NCBI GenBank assembly: GCA_037127255.1
Contig: JBANSL010000002.1
Location: forward strand, 7,298,001-7,362,000
DNA from: Persicaria tinctoria
Lineage: Eukaryota; Streptophyta; Magnoliopsida; Caryophyllales; Polygonaceae
DNA: 64,000 nt
Direction: 5' to 3'
The translations under genes were made by a program, and so were the position numbers. How positions within the stretch are numbered: position 1 is the first letter of the stretch; every line of letters starts with the position of its first letter. The notes under the pieces are model-generated. The model saw only the letters and a program-made list of their open reading frames with translations, was not told the DNA's origin and searched no databases. This document shows positions 1 through 12,460 of the stretch, one piece after another.

Positions 1-66
1 TTGATTCTCCTCTCCTTACCTCTCCAAACCAGCATCTATGGAAGATCATTCAAGGTCCTAACAAAG

Positions 67-79
67 TGGTATCAGAGCC
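67..79 (+). other. Primer-binding site, initiator-Met tRNA type
   Basis: TGGTATCAGAGCC lies three bases after the 5' LTR end at 63. TGGTATCAGAGC is the usual plant LTR-element site complementary to the 3' end of initiator methionine tRNA. Confidence 0.85.
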
Positions 80-106
80 TTTCGGTTCTTCGACCAGAGA
101 CGCGCA

Positions 107-1216
107 TTGGAGGCACAGATTCGTCGATTAATGGCAAGCTCCGGCCAACAGAAGTTTCAGATTCTCAGGGAACGGGAGGAACGATCTGTCCTCATCAAAA
201 TCAAGTTTAAGCTCTACGAAATTTCAACAAAAGTGTTGTTGGAGGTGTTCTCTGCTTGTGGCAACATAGAAACGGTGGAAATTTTCAGATCGGGTGAAGA
301 ATTCCATTCAAGGGTTTGCTTCCAAGATAAAGATTCGGCAATTAGGGCACTCAATTGGTACAATGGAAGATGCCTATACGATTTTTGGTGTGAATTGGAA
401 CTGTTTCAAGGATTCCAAATTACCAATCGATCGAGAAACATTGGAGTTCCAAATTACCAAGAAACCAAAGAAGTGGAAGTTGCCCCGAATATTTCCACAA
501 CCCCGGAAATTGATAAAGGGCAGAGCAAAATTGAAGAGACCTTTATTGAAGGCGACGACAACCCAATCATTCAAGATTCACCAAGAAGTGTCCGATGGAT
601 GGTCGAGGCGTCTTTGGGCAGTACGGCGGGTAACTCGGGTGAAGAATTGGTCGGCGTTGATGAGTATGCAACAAAGCTAAGGAATACTGAAGAAATTACA
701 AACTCAGTCGATGATTTGAACGACGACTCAAGGGCGCCAGGAATCGATGTGACGACGGCAGACGAGAAGCGCATAGAAGGGCCGATTGCATATGTGAAAC
801 AAGTAAGCAACTCTTCGCTGAAAATCGAGAGCCAATTGAAGGAGAATTCAAAGGCTGGTGAGTTGATGGAATCCTCCAACTTAGAGAAACAAGCCAATAC
901 AGAAGACTATTCGATCCAGGTAACTCCAAATCCTTGCGAGTTTATGAAATGTGATGATAGAGTCAATGGGTTAGCTGAATTGGTGGTGCTCTTGATTCAA
1001 CTAATGGAAATTAGGTTGGCTATTACTAGAAAAGATTCAATTGAATGTCTAGAAAACCATAGTGCACACAAAGTGTTTGAGAAAATGCCTACAAGAGATA
1101 AGGTATGGGCTGCAATTGTTGATGAGGAAACTCTTAGAAGTAATAAGATAGGGTTCACTGCAATTCCTAGCTGTTTGTGGAATCAAGGTGTCGAGGAGTT
1201 ACTTGTGGCACTCTAG
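107..1216 (+). CDS. Retroelement-borne ORF with one PTB-type RRM domain
   Basis: This is the only long ORF in the element (369 codons, ATG at 107, just after the primer-binding site). Residues about 27-105 resemble a polypyrimidine-tract-binding-protein RRM: a first strand around SVLIKIKF, a helix LLEVFSACGNIETVEIF, then SRVCFQDKDSAIRALNWYNG and a closing CLYDFWCELEL that parallels the IYDGCCxLDI segment of plant PTB RRMs. The rest is acidic and low in recognisable motifs. Near the end AHKVFEKMPTRDKVWAAIV looks like part of a pentatricopeptide repeat, which may be chance. The RRM could bind the element's own RNA or be a captured host exon; this is inference. It is not a recognisable gag, having no CCHC knuckle. 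Confidence 0.6.
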   Translation: MEAQIRRLMASSGQQKFQILREREERSVLIKIKFKLYEISTKVLLEVFSACGNIETVEIFRSGEEFHSRVCFQDKDSAIRALNWYNGRCLYDFWCELELFQGFQITNRSRNIGVPNYQETKEVEVAPNISTTPEIDKGQSKIEETFIEGDDNPIIQDSPRSVRWMVEASLGSTAGNSGEELVGVDEYATKLRNTEEITNSVDDLNDDSRAPGIDVTTADEKRIEGPIAYVKQVSNSSLKIESQLKENSKAGELMESSNLEKQANTEDYSIQVTPNPCEFMKCDDRVNGLAELVVLLIQLMEIRLAITRKDSIECLENHSAHKVFEKMPTRDKVWAAIVDEETLRSNKIGFTAIPSCLWNQGVEELLVAL

Positions 1217-2143
1217 TTTTCGATCCAGGAGGCGGTATTAGTCACTATTGCCTGAATGATGTTCAAGAAATCAGTTATGGAAATGATCAGGTAGCTGGGT
1301 TGGTTCTTGATCTCAAGCTTGTTAAGACTGGTCTGAGATCATTACCTTATGACAGGGGAAAAGAGGACATTGTGGCTCTTCAGGTGCAGCTAGGTTTATG
1401 GAAGACAACGTTTGATCTAAAGATTAGGGTGATTCTTGTTTTTGACCCAGGTGGTAGTGACAGGAATTAGATGTAAGTTGTTTGAAATTTGATGCTTGGT
1501 GCTCCTCTGCTTTGGTTTAAAAAAAAAAAGGGCTCTCAATACTTTTTGTGTGGGCAATTGGAGCTGCTGCAGAAGTAGGGGGGGATAGTTCTTGTGAGCT
1601 GGCTGCAGATGTGTTTTGTTCTGGTGGGCAATGACGAGTTACTGCACATAATGGCGAGCTACTGCACATGGGTTTTGTTCATGTGAGCTGCTGCATAGAG
1701 TCGGACAGCATGGGAAGGAGTTGAGAATGAGCTAGTAGGTAAGGTGTTGAATGCGTGGAGTGACTATGCTGATTCCCTTGCCATTTTGTTGTTGCTGGTC
1801 AGTGTTGAGGGTTGCAATAAAATCAGTGTGAATATTGTACAAGGGACATGGCTACTGTCATTAATTTTGGGTCAAAGCATGTGAGGAAGGAATGAGGTTG
1901 AAACGCAAGGCTCAAAGCAATCACTTGCTCTTGGGGAATGAGGTGTCATGCATACAACCAAGAATATTGATCAATAATATTGTACACTCCTAGCTAGCTG
2001 CTGCCAACATGTACAGGAAAGGAGCTTGAATGTAATAGTTACTAGTGTTCCATATAGTGCTTTCTATTAGCTATTTTTTTTAGTATATTAGCCCATGTTA
2101 CACCCTAAGCATTGAGGACAATGCTTTTATAAGGGGTGGGTAG
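1217..2143 (+). other. Non-coding 3' internal region of the LTR element
   Basis: Apart from a short overlapping frame at 1177-1470 with two copies of a VFDPGG motif, I see no coding potential. The stretch ends in a purine-rich run (aaggggtgggtag, 2131-2143) directly before the 3' LTR, which is the likely polypurine tract. Confidence 0.5.
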
Positions 2144-2364
2144 TGTTAGGATTGAGATATATAGGGCAATTATTGTAATTAGTAGAAAGTGGGGGTGTTG
2201 TGGTATAAATACTCATACTCTTGTATGTACGGGGGCTATCAATGAATAATTCCAGATTTCATATCTTCTTCTTCCATCTCCCGATCTCTCTCTAATCCCT
2301 CTTGATTCTCCTCTCCTTACCTCTCCAAACCAGCATCCATGGAAGATCATTCAAGGTCCTAACA
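2144..2364 (+). repeat. 3' LTR (221 bp) of the RRM-carrying element
   Basis: Bounded by TGTTAGGA and TCCTAACA. It holds a TATA box (TATAAATA, 2204-2211) about 60 bp in, followed by a pyrimidine-rich leader. The last 63 bases repeat at 1-63 with one base change. Confidence 0.88.
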
Positions 2365-2589
2365 TATCTCTCCAAAAATTTCGTTGATAATCCATTCAAC
2401 TATAGAACTATATTGTCCGGAACCGAACTATATTGTGCATGTAAGTAATCGACAAATCGTCAAATCCCAGAAATTAATTGTTAAATTATTATACTCAAAG
2501 TTAATCATGTTAGTTAAATATTTTATTTTTAGCATATGTGACTGGGTAAATTTGGATTGACAAATGCGGATATATATTGCCTCTAGAAG

Positions 2590-3337
2590 CAGTGGCGGCC
2601 GTAGGATTTGCTAGAGGGGGGCGGAATTTTTGGTCGGGAATTTTTATTTTCTCGGTATATATAATAAATAATTTTTTACAAAATATATTGAAAATAAACC
2701 ATAAATTATGGTATAAATATGATATTTTATTACAAAAATTCATACAATATATGTCTGTGTAGCATGATTAAGATTTTTTTTAAAATATTGAAAGAAAATT
2801 ATAAATTTTTTAAAGAATTTGTCATTGGTAAATGAAAAAAAATGATAGGATTGAAAAGTATGACAAAAAACTCATAAATTGTGGTTTAAATATGACACTG
2901 ATAGTAAAAAAAATTCATAGAAGTAAAAGTTGGAAGAATTATTTAGAATATATGGGTAACATAATGCATAATCTTATGAAAATATTAAAAGAAAACTATA
3001 ACCAAAAATAAAAAATAAATAAAAAAAATTAGAAGAATTATTTAAAATATATGAGTAACATAATGAATAATCTTATGAAAATATTAAAAGAAAAATATAA
3101 CCAAAAAAAATAAAGAATAAAAAGCAGTGTAAAAAGAGAAAAATATAACCAAAAAAAGTAAGGAATAATGAACTCATGACCTCTTGTTTCCCACTTATAC
3201 TTCATTCCCTTCTTTTACCAACTAAGCTAGACAATCTATGTATTCGATCTCTTTTACATTTTTTTACCTTATTTTTTTTTTTAAATACTATAAAACTCCG
3301 TCGCCGGAGGGGCCCGCGCCCCCCTGTGGCCGCCCGG
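2590..3337. mobile_element. hAT-type MITE (748 bp)
   Basis: The left end CAGTGGCGGCC and the right end GGCCGCC...GG form a short imperfect terminal inverted repeat with G/C-rich subterminal runs (AGAGGGGGGCGG and GGGGCCCGCGCCCCCC). Flanks are tctagaag (2582-2589) and actagaag (3338-3345), an 8-bp target duplication with one mismatch as expected for hAT. The interior is AT-rich with a duplicated AACCAAAAA/TATGAAAATATTAAAAG segment and no transposase. Confidence 0.65.
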
Positions 3338-3345
3338 ACTAGAAG

Positions 3346-4956
3346 TAATGTCAACTTCAAATCTCCATGATAAAAAAAATATATATATGGGGCAATAGAC
3401 AAATTCAACTTTAGCTTTGAGGTTAATTCTCAAGCATCAAGCATCAAGCATCAATCTTGATCTATTCTCCACTATGATTTTAACAACCTCTGCTAAAGAG
3501 TTGCTCAAACGTGTGATGGTAGAGCGCGCAAAAGGCTTCTAGTAGTTGTTGAGCAAACACTTGTAGACAACACTACTTGTAGAGTGTAGACAGTACGGTG
3601 AAGCCAAGGAGCATGGGATGGCTTGAGAGAGTGAGAGCTAGGAATTTTTTTAAACAAAATAGGTTTTTTTTTTAATTTTTTTGGCCAATTTTAGGGTTAA
3701 TAGAGTTTGGAAAGAGTAATACATTATAAAGCGCTTATATTAGTTGGTATGGGATGAGAATTTAAATCATGAGGTATTTGGGTTTAAATCCCTATAACTT
3801 TATTTTGTTGATTTTTTTCCTATTAGTTTTTTAAACTTAAAATAATTATTTAAATCACATTTATTTTTTAATATAATATTTACACACACAGACACACACA
3901 CACACAAACACACACACACAAAGAAATTCCGACAACAAAGTTCAACCCCCCTTTCGATTTTTTTTTGAGGCTAAAGTCGTTGTGCCTATCAAAAATAAAT
4001 TTCTAATTGCTAACTAGTATAACAAGTAAGTCGGAGTCTATCTCATAAATAATCAAGTTTATTCCTAATAACAATTAAGAAAAAAGTTTCATCTACAAAT
4101 ATATATCAACTTCAGTTTGGTAAGTTTATCTTCCATCCTTCTCCATTCTTTTCCCATCCTATGATTTGTTCATGTCCCGATCTTGTGTAAACTACTAGTG
4201 AGTAATTCTTACTAATTAGATAATCCTAACACGGTCAATGTTTAATTTAATAGTAACATTAAGGCTAATTATTAATCAGTAATTCAGTATTATAACACCA
4301 TGTTACGAGGCAGTATTAAACACATAATTAATCAATTCTCTACACACCAAATAAAATAATACCTATAAAATACAACATATGTATCTATTAATATTTTTGA
4401 TAAGTATGCGTATGAAATAGTTTTGATAGATTTGTTGCTTTTGATAACTTTCTATAAACTATCACAATAAATTATTTTAATAATTTTTTCTTATAATAAA
4501 CAAATAATCACATATGATGTTGTGCATCGTTTTTGGTATATGAATTGATAGAGTATAAAATATTGTGAAATTTTGAGAAAGATTTACTTTGTTTTTGGTT
4601 ATAAGGTCGGATTCACCCTTCTAATACAAAATCTTAAGCCATATCTTAAGTCAATGTATAGGGTTCCCCTCCTTATATTTTGATTTGCTTTTCACCTTGT
4701 TTTCAATGTGGGACGATTCTATCCTCAACCCTAACAAATATCTACTATTTTATTAATTTTTTGATAAGTTTATATTTATTACTGATAAGTATAAAATTAT
4801 AAAAGATTTAATTAAAATTTTGATATTTTATATTTTTTAAATTTATTAAAAAAATAGGTGTGAATAATAAAATAATAAGAAACTTCATCCGGACAATTCG
4901 ATGACATTTTGACACTTCTTTTTCCCTTTTGGGGGTTTTGATTTTTGTGTGTACAG
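3346..4956. other. AT-rich intergenic or intronic DNA with a (CA)n microsatellite
   Basis: No ORF or splice-bounded coding segment was recognised. A CA-type microsatellite lies at 3890-3921. The stretch precedes the first LRR exon and is probably intron of RLP-1 if that gene begins upstream of the window. Confidence 0.5.
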
Positions 4957-5028
4957 AAAATTTGAAGCAATTGAGGGTACTGGATTTGAGTTACAACCAA
5001 CTCAACGGGTCACTATTATTAAGTGGAG
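4957..5028 (+). CDS. Single-LRR exon, copy 1 (candidate exon of RLP-1)
   Basis: A 72-bp exon lies between a CAG acceptor (4954-4956) and a GTGAAT donor (5029). It is phase 1 at both ends and encodes one 24-residue leucine-rich repeat containing LKQLRVLDLSYNQLNGSL. The same exon type is found at 13210-13275 and at 38971-39045 in the intact paralogue, so it is a genuine RLP exon unit. Whether it is still spliced into a transcript with the exon at 21698 cannot be told from sequence, because 16 kb of transposon-filled DNA separates them. Confidence 0.6.
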
Positions 5029-5196
5029 GTGAATTATAAATTAAATCAACTCGTACTTTTTTTTTTTTGTTAGAGTTCGTTTGGATCCTTATATATTGCA
5101 GGTATTGCTATAATTTATAATGCACAAGGAATATTTCATTATTATAATTTATATTATCATGCAATATTATGTATGTATGTATGTATGTATATCTAT

Positions 5197-6104
<908 letters not shown>

Positions 6105-6114
6105 CATATATACA

Positions 6115-7233
6115 TACATATACTAAAACCGATGCATTGTCGCTTACGTGTCGGCGCGTGAGTGCATATGCATACGTGGCGGCGCGTGAGTGCGTCTCGG
6201 AAAACTTTCTCCCGTCAAAAAGGAAATCTAATACTTCTATGATTGGATAGTTCTAATCAATATAATTAAAAATAATTAAATAACTATTTTATTTTACCAT
6301 TAACTCATATAATTGGATGAATGAAATATCTTATAAACGACTAAATGGTATATAAGGAAAAAAAACAATATCAATATAATTAAACGTAGTAATAGGTAGT
6401 AGTAGTATATTTCATAGTCATACTTGCCAAAAATATTAAGATATATATATATATGTAGTATTTGACATGTGCATTTATTGATATCTAGATTATTTTTTTG
6501 TGGAAAGAATTATTTATATCTAAATTACTTATTTAATAATTGTTATTTTATTTATATCTATATTATTTTTTTAGGCCAAAATATATTATTAAAATATGTA
6601 ATCGTAATATGTATTCACAATCTATCTGTGCATATATATTTTAATAAACTAACGTAATAAATATATACTACATAGAATATTTAATTAAAAAAAGAATATT
6701 AAAATATTTTTAAAAATAAACTATCTATTTAATTACATGAGATTTAATTAACGATATATTAGGATAAAAAACCTTTTACCTTATAAATATGAATTTTATT
6801 TATATTTCGAGATAATCCAAATAAAAGATAATTAGATTATATATCATTTGTTAAAATAATTTTATTTATACCTATATTATTTTTTAGTGGAAAAAATAAT
6901 TTATATTCAGATTATTATTTTATTTATTACTACCTCCGATCCAAAATATATGTCGTTTGACTTTTCAACACGCATTTTAAGAAGGTAAAAACTATATAAA
7001 ACATCAACTTTTTTTAAATTATTTTCTTACAACTTAATATTTTTTGGTAATAAGTATTAGATTGTAAAAAAAATAATGAAAAAGTTAATATATTATATAG
7101 TTTTTAGCTTCTTAAAATACGTGTTAAAAAGTCAAACGACATACATTTTGGATCGGAGGGAGTAGGATTTATCTAGATTTTTTATAATATTGTATTTACG
7201 TATTTTTTATGCATGGAACGGGACCTACACTAG
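6115..7233 (+). mobile_element. Non-autonomous Helitron, copy B
   Basis: It shares the ACTAAAACCGATGCATTG start and the GTGGCGGCGCGTGAGTGCG motif with copy A and ends CGGGACCTACACTAG followed by T. It is about 230 bp longer than its sister because a Stowaway MITE sits inside at 6930-7162. No protein-coding capacity is visible. Confidence 0.65.
6930..7162. mobile_element. Stowaway (Tc1/mariner) MITE, 233 bp
   Basis: The terminal inverted repeats begin CTACCTCCGATCCAAAATAT and end GGATCGGAGGGAG. They are long, and the whole element folds back on itself through GTCGTTTGAC/GTCAAACGAC. It is flanked by TA on both sides (6928-6929, 7163-7164), the Stowaway target duplication. It is nested in Helitron copy B. 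Confidence 0.88.
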
Positions 7234-7464
7234 TAAATTATATAATACATTATGGGGTGTGGTTCAGGTGTACACACCTCTCAAAATGTATCTTGTACGT
7301 AAATGTGGACCTTTAATTGAAAGAAAATGAAATGATAGGATTAAAAGAGATTTTTCTTTTTAAACTTAGTGGGACTCACTTGCCCCAAAAGACCCCAACC
7401 CCTTGTTTGGTACGTGTAACCCACCCCACCCATTTCTTGCTTTTTTTGTTGGAGAGTTTTTTTT

Positions 7465-7868
7465 AATAAAAAATGGTGGGATCCACCTTCAAAAGGTTGA
7501 CGCGTTTTTTTTTTTTCCGGATATGATTTCACTGTTTCAAAAAATTGGTCAATTTCACCGAATAATGTTTCACATCCTACCAAATAATGTTATGTTATTT
7601 TTTTCTGTTCATATCAAAATTTATTAATTCTATTGAATAATTTGTCGCATGCTTTGAGTTTATTTTTTAATAAAAAATGGTGGGACCCACCTTCAAAAGG
7701 TTGACGCGTTTTTATTTCCGGATATGATTTCACTGTTTCAAAAAATTTGTCAATTCCACTGAATAATGTTTCACATGCTACCAAATAATGTTATGTTATT
7801 TTTTTCTGTTCATATCAAAATTTATTAATTCTATTGAATAATTTGTCGCATGCTACCGAATAATATTT
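7465..7868. repeat. 204-bp direct tandem duplication
   Basis: The stretch starting AATAAAAAATGGTGGGA and running to GAATAATTTGTCGCATGCT occurs twice in tandem with only a few differences. Around it the motif accgaataat recurs down to about 8100. Class unknown; it may be the end region of an eroded DNA transposon. Confidence 0.8.
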
Positions 7869-9057
7869 TGCTTCTTTTTTTTACAATCAATTTCAAATAA
7901 AATAACCAAAATCCCTAAACAATATTTACAATTTATATGAATAATGCTTCATATTTCACCGAATATTGTTTTACATTTCACCGAATAATGTTTACTTGTG
8001 TAATTATACTTGTGTGATGAATGTTTTTATGTTGTTCGTCAACCTGAAATCTCCATATACTGACGAATAATAAATCGGAATTCACCGAATAATTGACCAA
8101 CTCATTAATACTAGTCACCAAAATTTGACACATTCATCTAAACAATTGACAAATAATTAATCAAGTTATGCCTAAATTCGACTAAAAATCAAGGAAGAAG
8201 GCAATAAATTGGTTGCAATAAGTGATCTTTGACGAACTCGGGCGAGCTAGGCTCTCGGCGGCCGACGTCTCCGCCCCCGTCTATAGCCCCACTGCCCACC
8301 TTTGTATGATCCTTGTCAGCAAATCCACCTTCCTCTTCACCCTCGACATCTCCGTCCCCATCAGATCCGAATGAAGCAGATCTAGAACAAACCAACGAAC
8401 ATGAAACTCGAACCAACAACTATCCACGAAGGAGCATAAGCTACCAAGTCTGAGGGGAAGGAGGAAAAAACAACCGGATCCGGCCAAATCCAGTTGGGAT
8501 TAGGCCAGAAGTAGGCACCGTCGCCAACATCATCCCTTTCGTTCGCCCTCACCGCCGCCTATGGGCCACGTCTGGGGTCGAGCCTCCGCCTCATCTGGAC
8601 TCGCTTTGGCTCCATGGTGTCGTGAATATTCTTCCTAGCCTCACCACCAGAATCCGGAAAACAACTCACCCATCACCGCCGATCATCAACTCCCCCCATC
8701 GCCTCTTCCTAGCCTCGCCACCGCTCAGTCATTTGGATGTTGCTCTCTTCGCTCACAATTTTTTTTTTCAAAACGCCCAGGATATGTGGCAGCAATCTAA
8801 ACCTTCATTTGATATAGATCAATGGTCTATATTTGTGTATAAGGTACACCCTAGGTTTGTGAATAATAGTTCTATACATGATCTTAATAAACATTTTAGA
8901 ACATTTTATATAGTTCTTGTAAAATGTTTTTTTTTTAAAAAGTGAAATTTTAGAGATATTTTAAAGGAGCCTTTAAACAAAAACTTGCCCGTGTTAAATT
9001 GACTCAACAAAGTAACCAATGGGTATTAAGGGTTTTGTTTCTTTAATTTTTATTCAG
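7869..9057. other. Unassigned DNA with a GC-rich island (about 8200-8760)
   Basis: The GC-rich island stands out from AT-rich surroundings. It has short frames on both strands, such as a minus-strand acidic Gly/Glu-rich stretch at 8189-8419, but no motif I recognise and no splice-consistent gene. It could be an old captured gene fragment or an eroded retroposon. Confidence 0.35.
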
Positions 9058-9108
9058 ACTGGAACCGAAGGTGCTGTATTTGAGTGACAACCAACTCAAC
9101 GGATCACA

Positions 9109-11099
9109 ATTTTTCATTATTAAGTAATAATTTGAGCTCAGATATACCTGAAATTTGAGAGGTCGATAAGCCGACAGACGGATAAACCGTCGAAAATACA
9201 AAATAAACAAAAAAAAGAACAAAAGGAGCGCACTCAACACGTAGCATGCACTCTGGAATGAACGAAACTAAGCAGAACTAAAACTGAAGCGTTGAGGTCA
9301 CCGACGAAGAACGAAGCCAAGCACCATCAAAAGGATACACCGCAGGTCAGTGGTACGATAGGACACTAACTCCTGTGGGCAGTGAAGGCTAAAACTCAAA
9401 GGACCAATCTCCCGGCTACGGAGTCATCCTTTGCACAGTACCACAACCCCAACCTGTCTCGACTCCGGACGCTGCAAACCCAACCGAGTTCTAGAACACT
9501 CAGGACCACTAAAGACATAGACACACGCTATACCCGAAGAAAAACACTAAAAAACAAGTCAAACATGACATGAATTTCAACACTTGAAAGACGAGGGGTA
9601 TTGAACCTTACAAAAAAGTGGTTAATATAAATGCACACACATATATAAAGCAAATACTTATATATTTAACCCTTTTTTTAATTTATTTTTAACCGGACTA
9701 CTTTGGGCCCAAGGATACGCATATGCCTTGGGCCAAGGCATATACATGCCCTGGGCCCAAAGAAACGGGTCAAACCAATTCATATTCGGGCCACCCGGGT
9801 TCGAGAGCAACATCTGCAAGTGAGGCCATGAGAGCAAGAAGCCGCGAGGTAGGACAATTACCTGCACCGGGAGGGAGAAGAGCAATTGCCCGCACTGGCA
9901 TCGCACTGTCAGAAGCCAGGAAATCGATGAGGAAGGCTCCCGGAAGTTCCGAACATGAGAATAAGCCCGAGGGCAATCAAACGATTAGACAATGGAGAAG
10001 ATGAGAGGGTAAAAAGAGCCCACAAACAACCAAAGCCCCACCTTAATTTTGATTTATGATTGAAACCGAAGAAACGGAACTCGGAATAGGGGTTTCCCCC
10101 ACCATCGAAGGCGGAAAACAGCACCACCGAATATGAAAGTGACACCGCGCGGTGTGGCCGGAGTGGAGCAGGTGGCAGTGAGCGGTCGAAGCAAAAACTT
10201 ATTCAAGCTGAGAAGGCGGGTTGGTGGCTCCAGAGGAGATTTTGGGGCTCCAAAAGAGAGCGTTTTCTCTAATTTTTATCTATTTTGGAAGACGAAAACT
10301 ACCAAAAGGGTTATGGCCGGAACAGACACATCGGAGGAGATATGGCTTGGACGTATATATGATTCATATTTAAATTATTTTTATTAAAATGTGAATATTT
10401 TTTATTTTAGTTTTTCTTTGTTAAAAATAAATCAAGGAATAGTCAACTAAATGTGTAAGACATGCTAATGAATTATAAATTTAGTTCACAATTTTATTGA
10501 TACTATCTAACTGTCATCATAAAATGTATATTACATAAAGAGAGTCCATTTTTAAAAGATCGACCTATATTTGATTTGTCATATTCTTTATTTAATACAA
10601 TGGAATTGAAGGAAACTTCATATGGAGATCGATCTCTACCATCTATCTAAGATTAAAAAAAGAAAGAGTCAAATAATTCCAATAGTTTCATACAGTGTGT
10701 TATTGTATCTCTAAAATGAAAAGGTTATGTGAAAATTAATATATGATATTGTACATGATTAGATTTTTAAAAAAAAAACGCGCGCCTTGGGCACGGGAAC
10801 TAAACTAGTTTTTATCTATTTTGGAAGACGAAAACTACCAGAAGGGATATGGCTGGAACAGACACATCGGAGGAGATATGGCTTGGACGTATCGAAGGAG
10901 GAGGAAGACATGAGATTAGGAGGCGAGGAATGGAAGACAACGTCGTGGTCGAGGGCAGAGCGCACCGCTGATTATAAACCCCCAAAACGCCAAAAAATCG
11001 AACAATAAGGTCTGAAGCGGAAAGGAGGGGATGAAAAAAAAATTGGGGAGAATTTTCGATGGCGCGTGGGCTTTGCCAACAACGCGTTCTTTTGCCCCT
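9109..11099 (-). mobile_element. ORF-less poly(A) retroposon, copy 1 (with an inserted Helitron-like element)
   Basis: It reads on the minus strand: a degenerate poly(T) at 9109-9121 marks the 3' tail, followed by the family's 3' stem-loop region (GCCGACAGACGG) and GCAGTGAAGGCTAAAACTC. At 9690-9960 the GGGCCCAAGG-rich segment shared with copies 3 and 4 appears. The flanks CAACGGATCAC (9098-9108) and CAATGGGTCAC (about 11100-11110) look like a diverged target duplication. No continuous coding frame is seen. The copy is more eroded than the others. Confidence 0.55.
10354..10808 (+). mobile_element. Helitron-like insertion, flanked by an 83-bp duplication
   Basis: The AT-rich insert ends GGGCACGGGAACTAAACTAG followed by T, a Helitron-type terminus. 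The sequence TTTTTATCTATTTTGGAAGA...GGCTTGGACGTA occurs immediately before it (about 10276-10353) and again after it (10809-10893). This suggests insertion at the joint of a tandem repeat in the host retroposon. The 5' end lacks a clear TC start. Confidence 0.45.
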
Positions 11100-11124
11100 T
11101 CAATGGGTCACTAGACTCACTACT

Positions 11125-12460
11125 TTTTTTTTTATTAGGTAAAAATTTTTCGATGACCGGACAGGCCTGGCTCATCGAGAGGCCGACAGAGTCGGCAGAC
11201 GACGAACCGTCGAGCATACAATCTAAAATAAACGGTGCAATACAAAAGCGACAACTAAACAACCCCAGACGAACGGACGAGCCTAACCAAAAAGAGCTGA
11301 GAACAACACGGACAACCCCGGAGCCAAGCGCCACCAAGCGATGACACCGCTGGCCAGCGGTACATCAGGAGTCCCTCCTGTGGGCGATGAAGACGAACCT
11401 CCAAGGAAATTTCCGGAAAACGGAGTCGCCTCGATGCACACCGCCACGACCCCAGCCAGACCCGACACCGGACACCAGAGTCCCAACTCAGACTAGAACC
11501 GCCAAGAACACCCGGAAACGTCGCCCAGAGTCACCCTGTACATAACGCACCAAAAAACCCTTACGGGAGATTGTCAAGACCCTTACAGGTGTGTTACTCA
11601 GACCCTTACGGGATTTTGGGTTTGGAGGTTTGTTTTTTTTTTTCCTTTTTTTTTTCTCTCTTTCAATCTTTCCAAATGGCCTTGGCGTGCAAGGCAGAGA
11701 AACCATCACTTGCACGCCAAGGAGAACCCGTGCACCACACGCCAAGGAGAAAGCAGTGCTGACGTCACCGGCCTTGGAGAGCAAGGCAGCCAACCGAGCT
11801 GCGACCGCGGATGAAAGGCGGAGCCCGACGAGGGAGGCAAAGCCATCGCCCCAACCGCAAAAACGAGAGCATCCACGTCAAGAGGAGAAGACAGGGGGTG
11901 TTTGACACCGGACCAAACCAGCATGGCGGAGAAGAATGGGTAGATCGGAGAGTGGCGGCGCCCAGTAAAACACCACAGAAACACCCTGAAGGCAATCGGC
12001 AAAGCAGGAAGAGCGAGAACCCACAAGGACCAAAAGCCCCAAATCAATTTACCAATTGAGGGAGACAACTCGCCCGCCCCAAAACGCACAAACCACACGA
12101 AATCGGAGCAGGGGCGAGGGAAATGACCAGGGAAGGAAGCCGGGGACGGAAGGCCATGAGGCGGGGTGGAGGACCAATTAGTGGGAAATAAGTCAGGGAT
12201 ACAAATTGGGGGTTTGAACAGGAACTTGGGTTCCTAGCAGCACCAGGAAAGAGATGAAGCAAGGACCTTGTACACACAAAACGAGATCTCAAGCTTGCCA
12301 CCGAAGCCTAAGATGGAGGCCGGGGAGGCAGAGTGGTGGTCCAATTGATGGGATACAAATAAGGGATACGAAATTGGGGATTAGACAGAGATGTTTGGGG
12401 ATGAAGTGTAGACAAAATTCTAGAGAGAAGGCAGAAGCCTTCTCTCTAGAATAGACTCTC
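11125..12460 (-). mobile_element. ORF-less poly(A) retroposon, copy 2 (1336 bp)
   Basis: It is flanked by a perfect 16-bp target duplication CACTAGACTCACTACT (11109-11124 and 12461-12476), with poly(T) at its left end, so it reads on the minus strand. The right end (the 5' end in sense) is a hairpin made of TTCTAGAGAGAAGG and its complement. The left end carries three stem-loops before the tail. Copy 3 has the same architecture in the opposite orientation. The frames inside are short and unlike reverse transcriptase. Confidence 0.85.

Larger units (their letters stand above)
1..2364 (+). mobile_element. Non-autonomous LTR retrotransposon carrying an RRM-type ORF (5' LTR cut by window edge)
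   Basis: Positions 1-63 match the last 63 bases of the sequence ending at 2364 with one difference, so the window opens inside a 5' LTR and a full 3' LTR lies at 2144-2364. The LTR starts TGTTAGGA and ends TCCTAACA, a short inverted repeat with TG...CA termini. A primer-binding site at 67-79 and a purine-rich stretch just before 2144 complete the layout. The internal region is only about 2.1 kb and I see no gag, protease, reverse transcriptase or integrase, so movement would need proteins from another element. The 5' flank is outside the window, so a target duplication cannot be checked; the 3' flank is tatct. Confidence 0.85.

Noticed and set aside
1063..1120. Pentatricopeptide repeat in the retroelement ORF
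   Set aside because: Only one partial motif; a real PPR protein has many in tandem. Left as a remark.
7465..7868. Pair of LTRs or a solo-LTR pair
   Set aside because: The 204-bp copies are directly tandem with no internal region, no TG...CA ends and no primer site.
8189..8487. Minus-strand protein gene
   Set aside because: Short acidic frames without splice context or a recognisable family; likely chance in GC-rich DNA.
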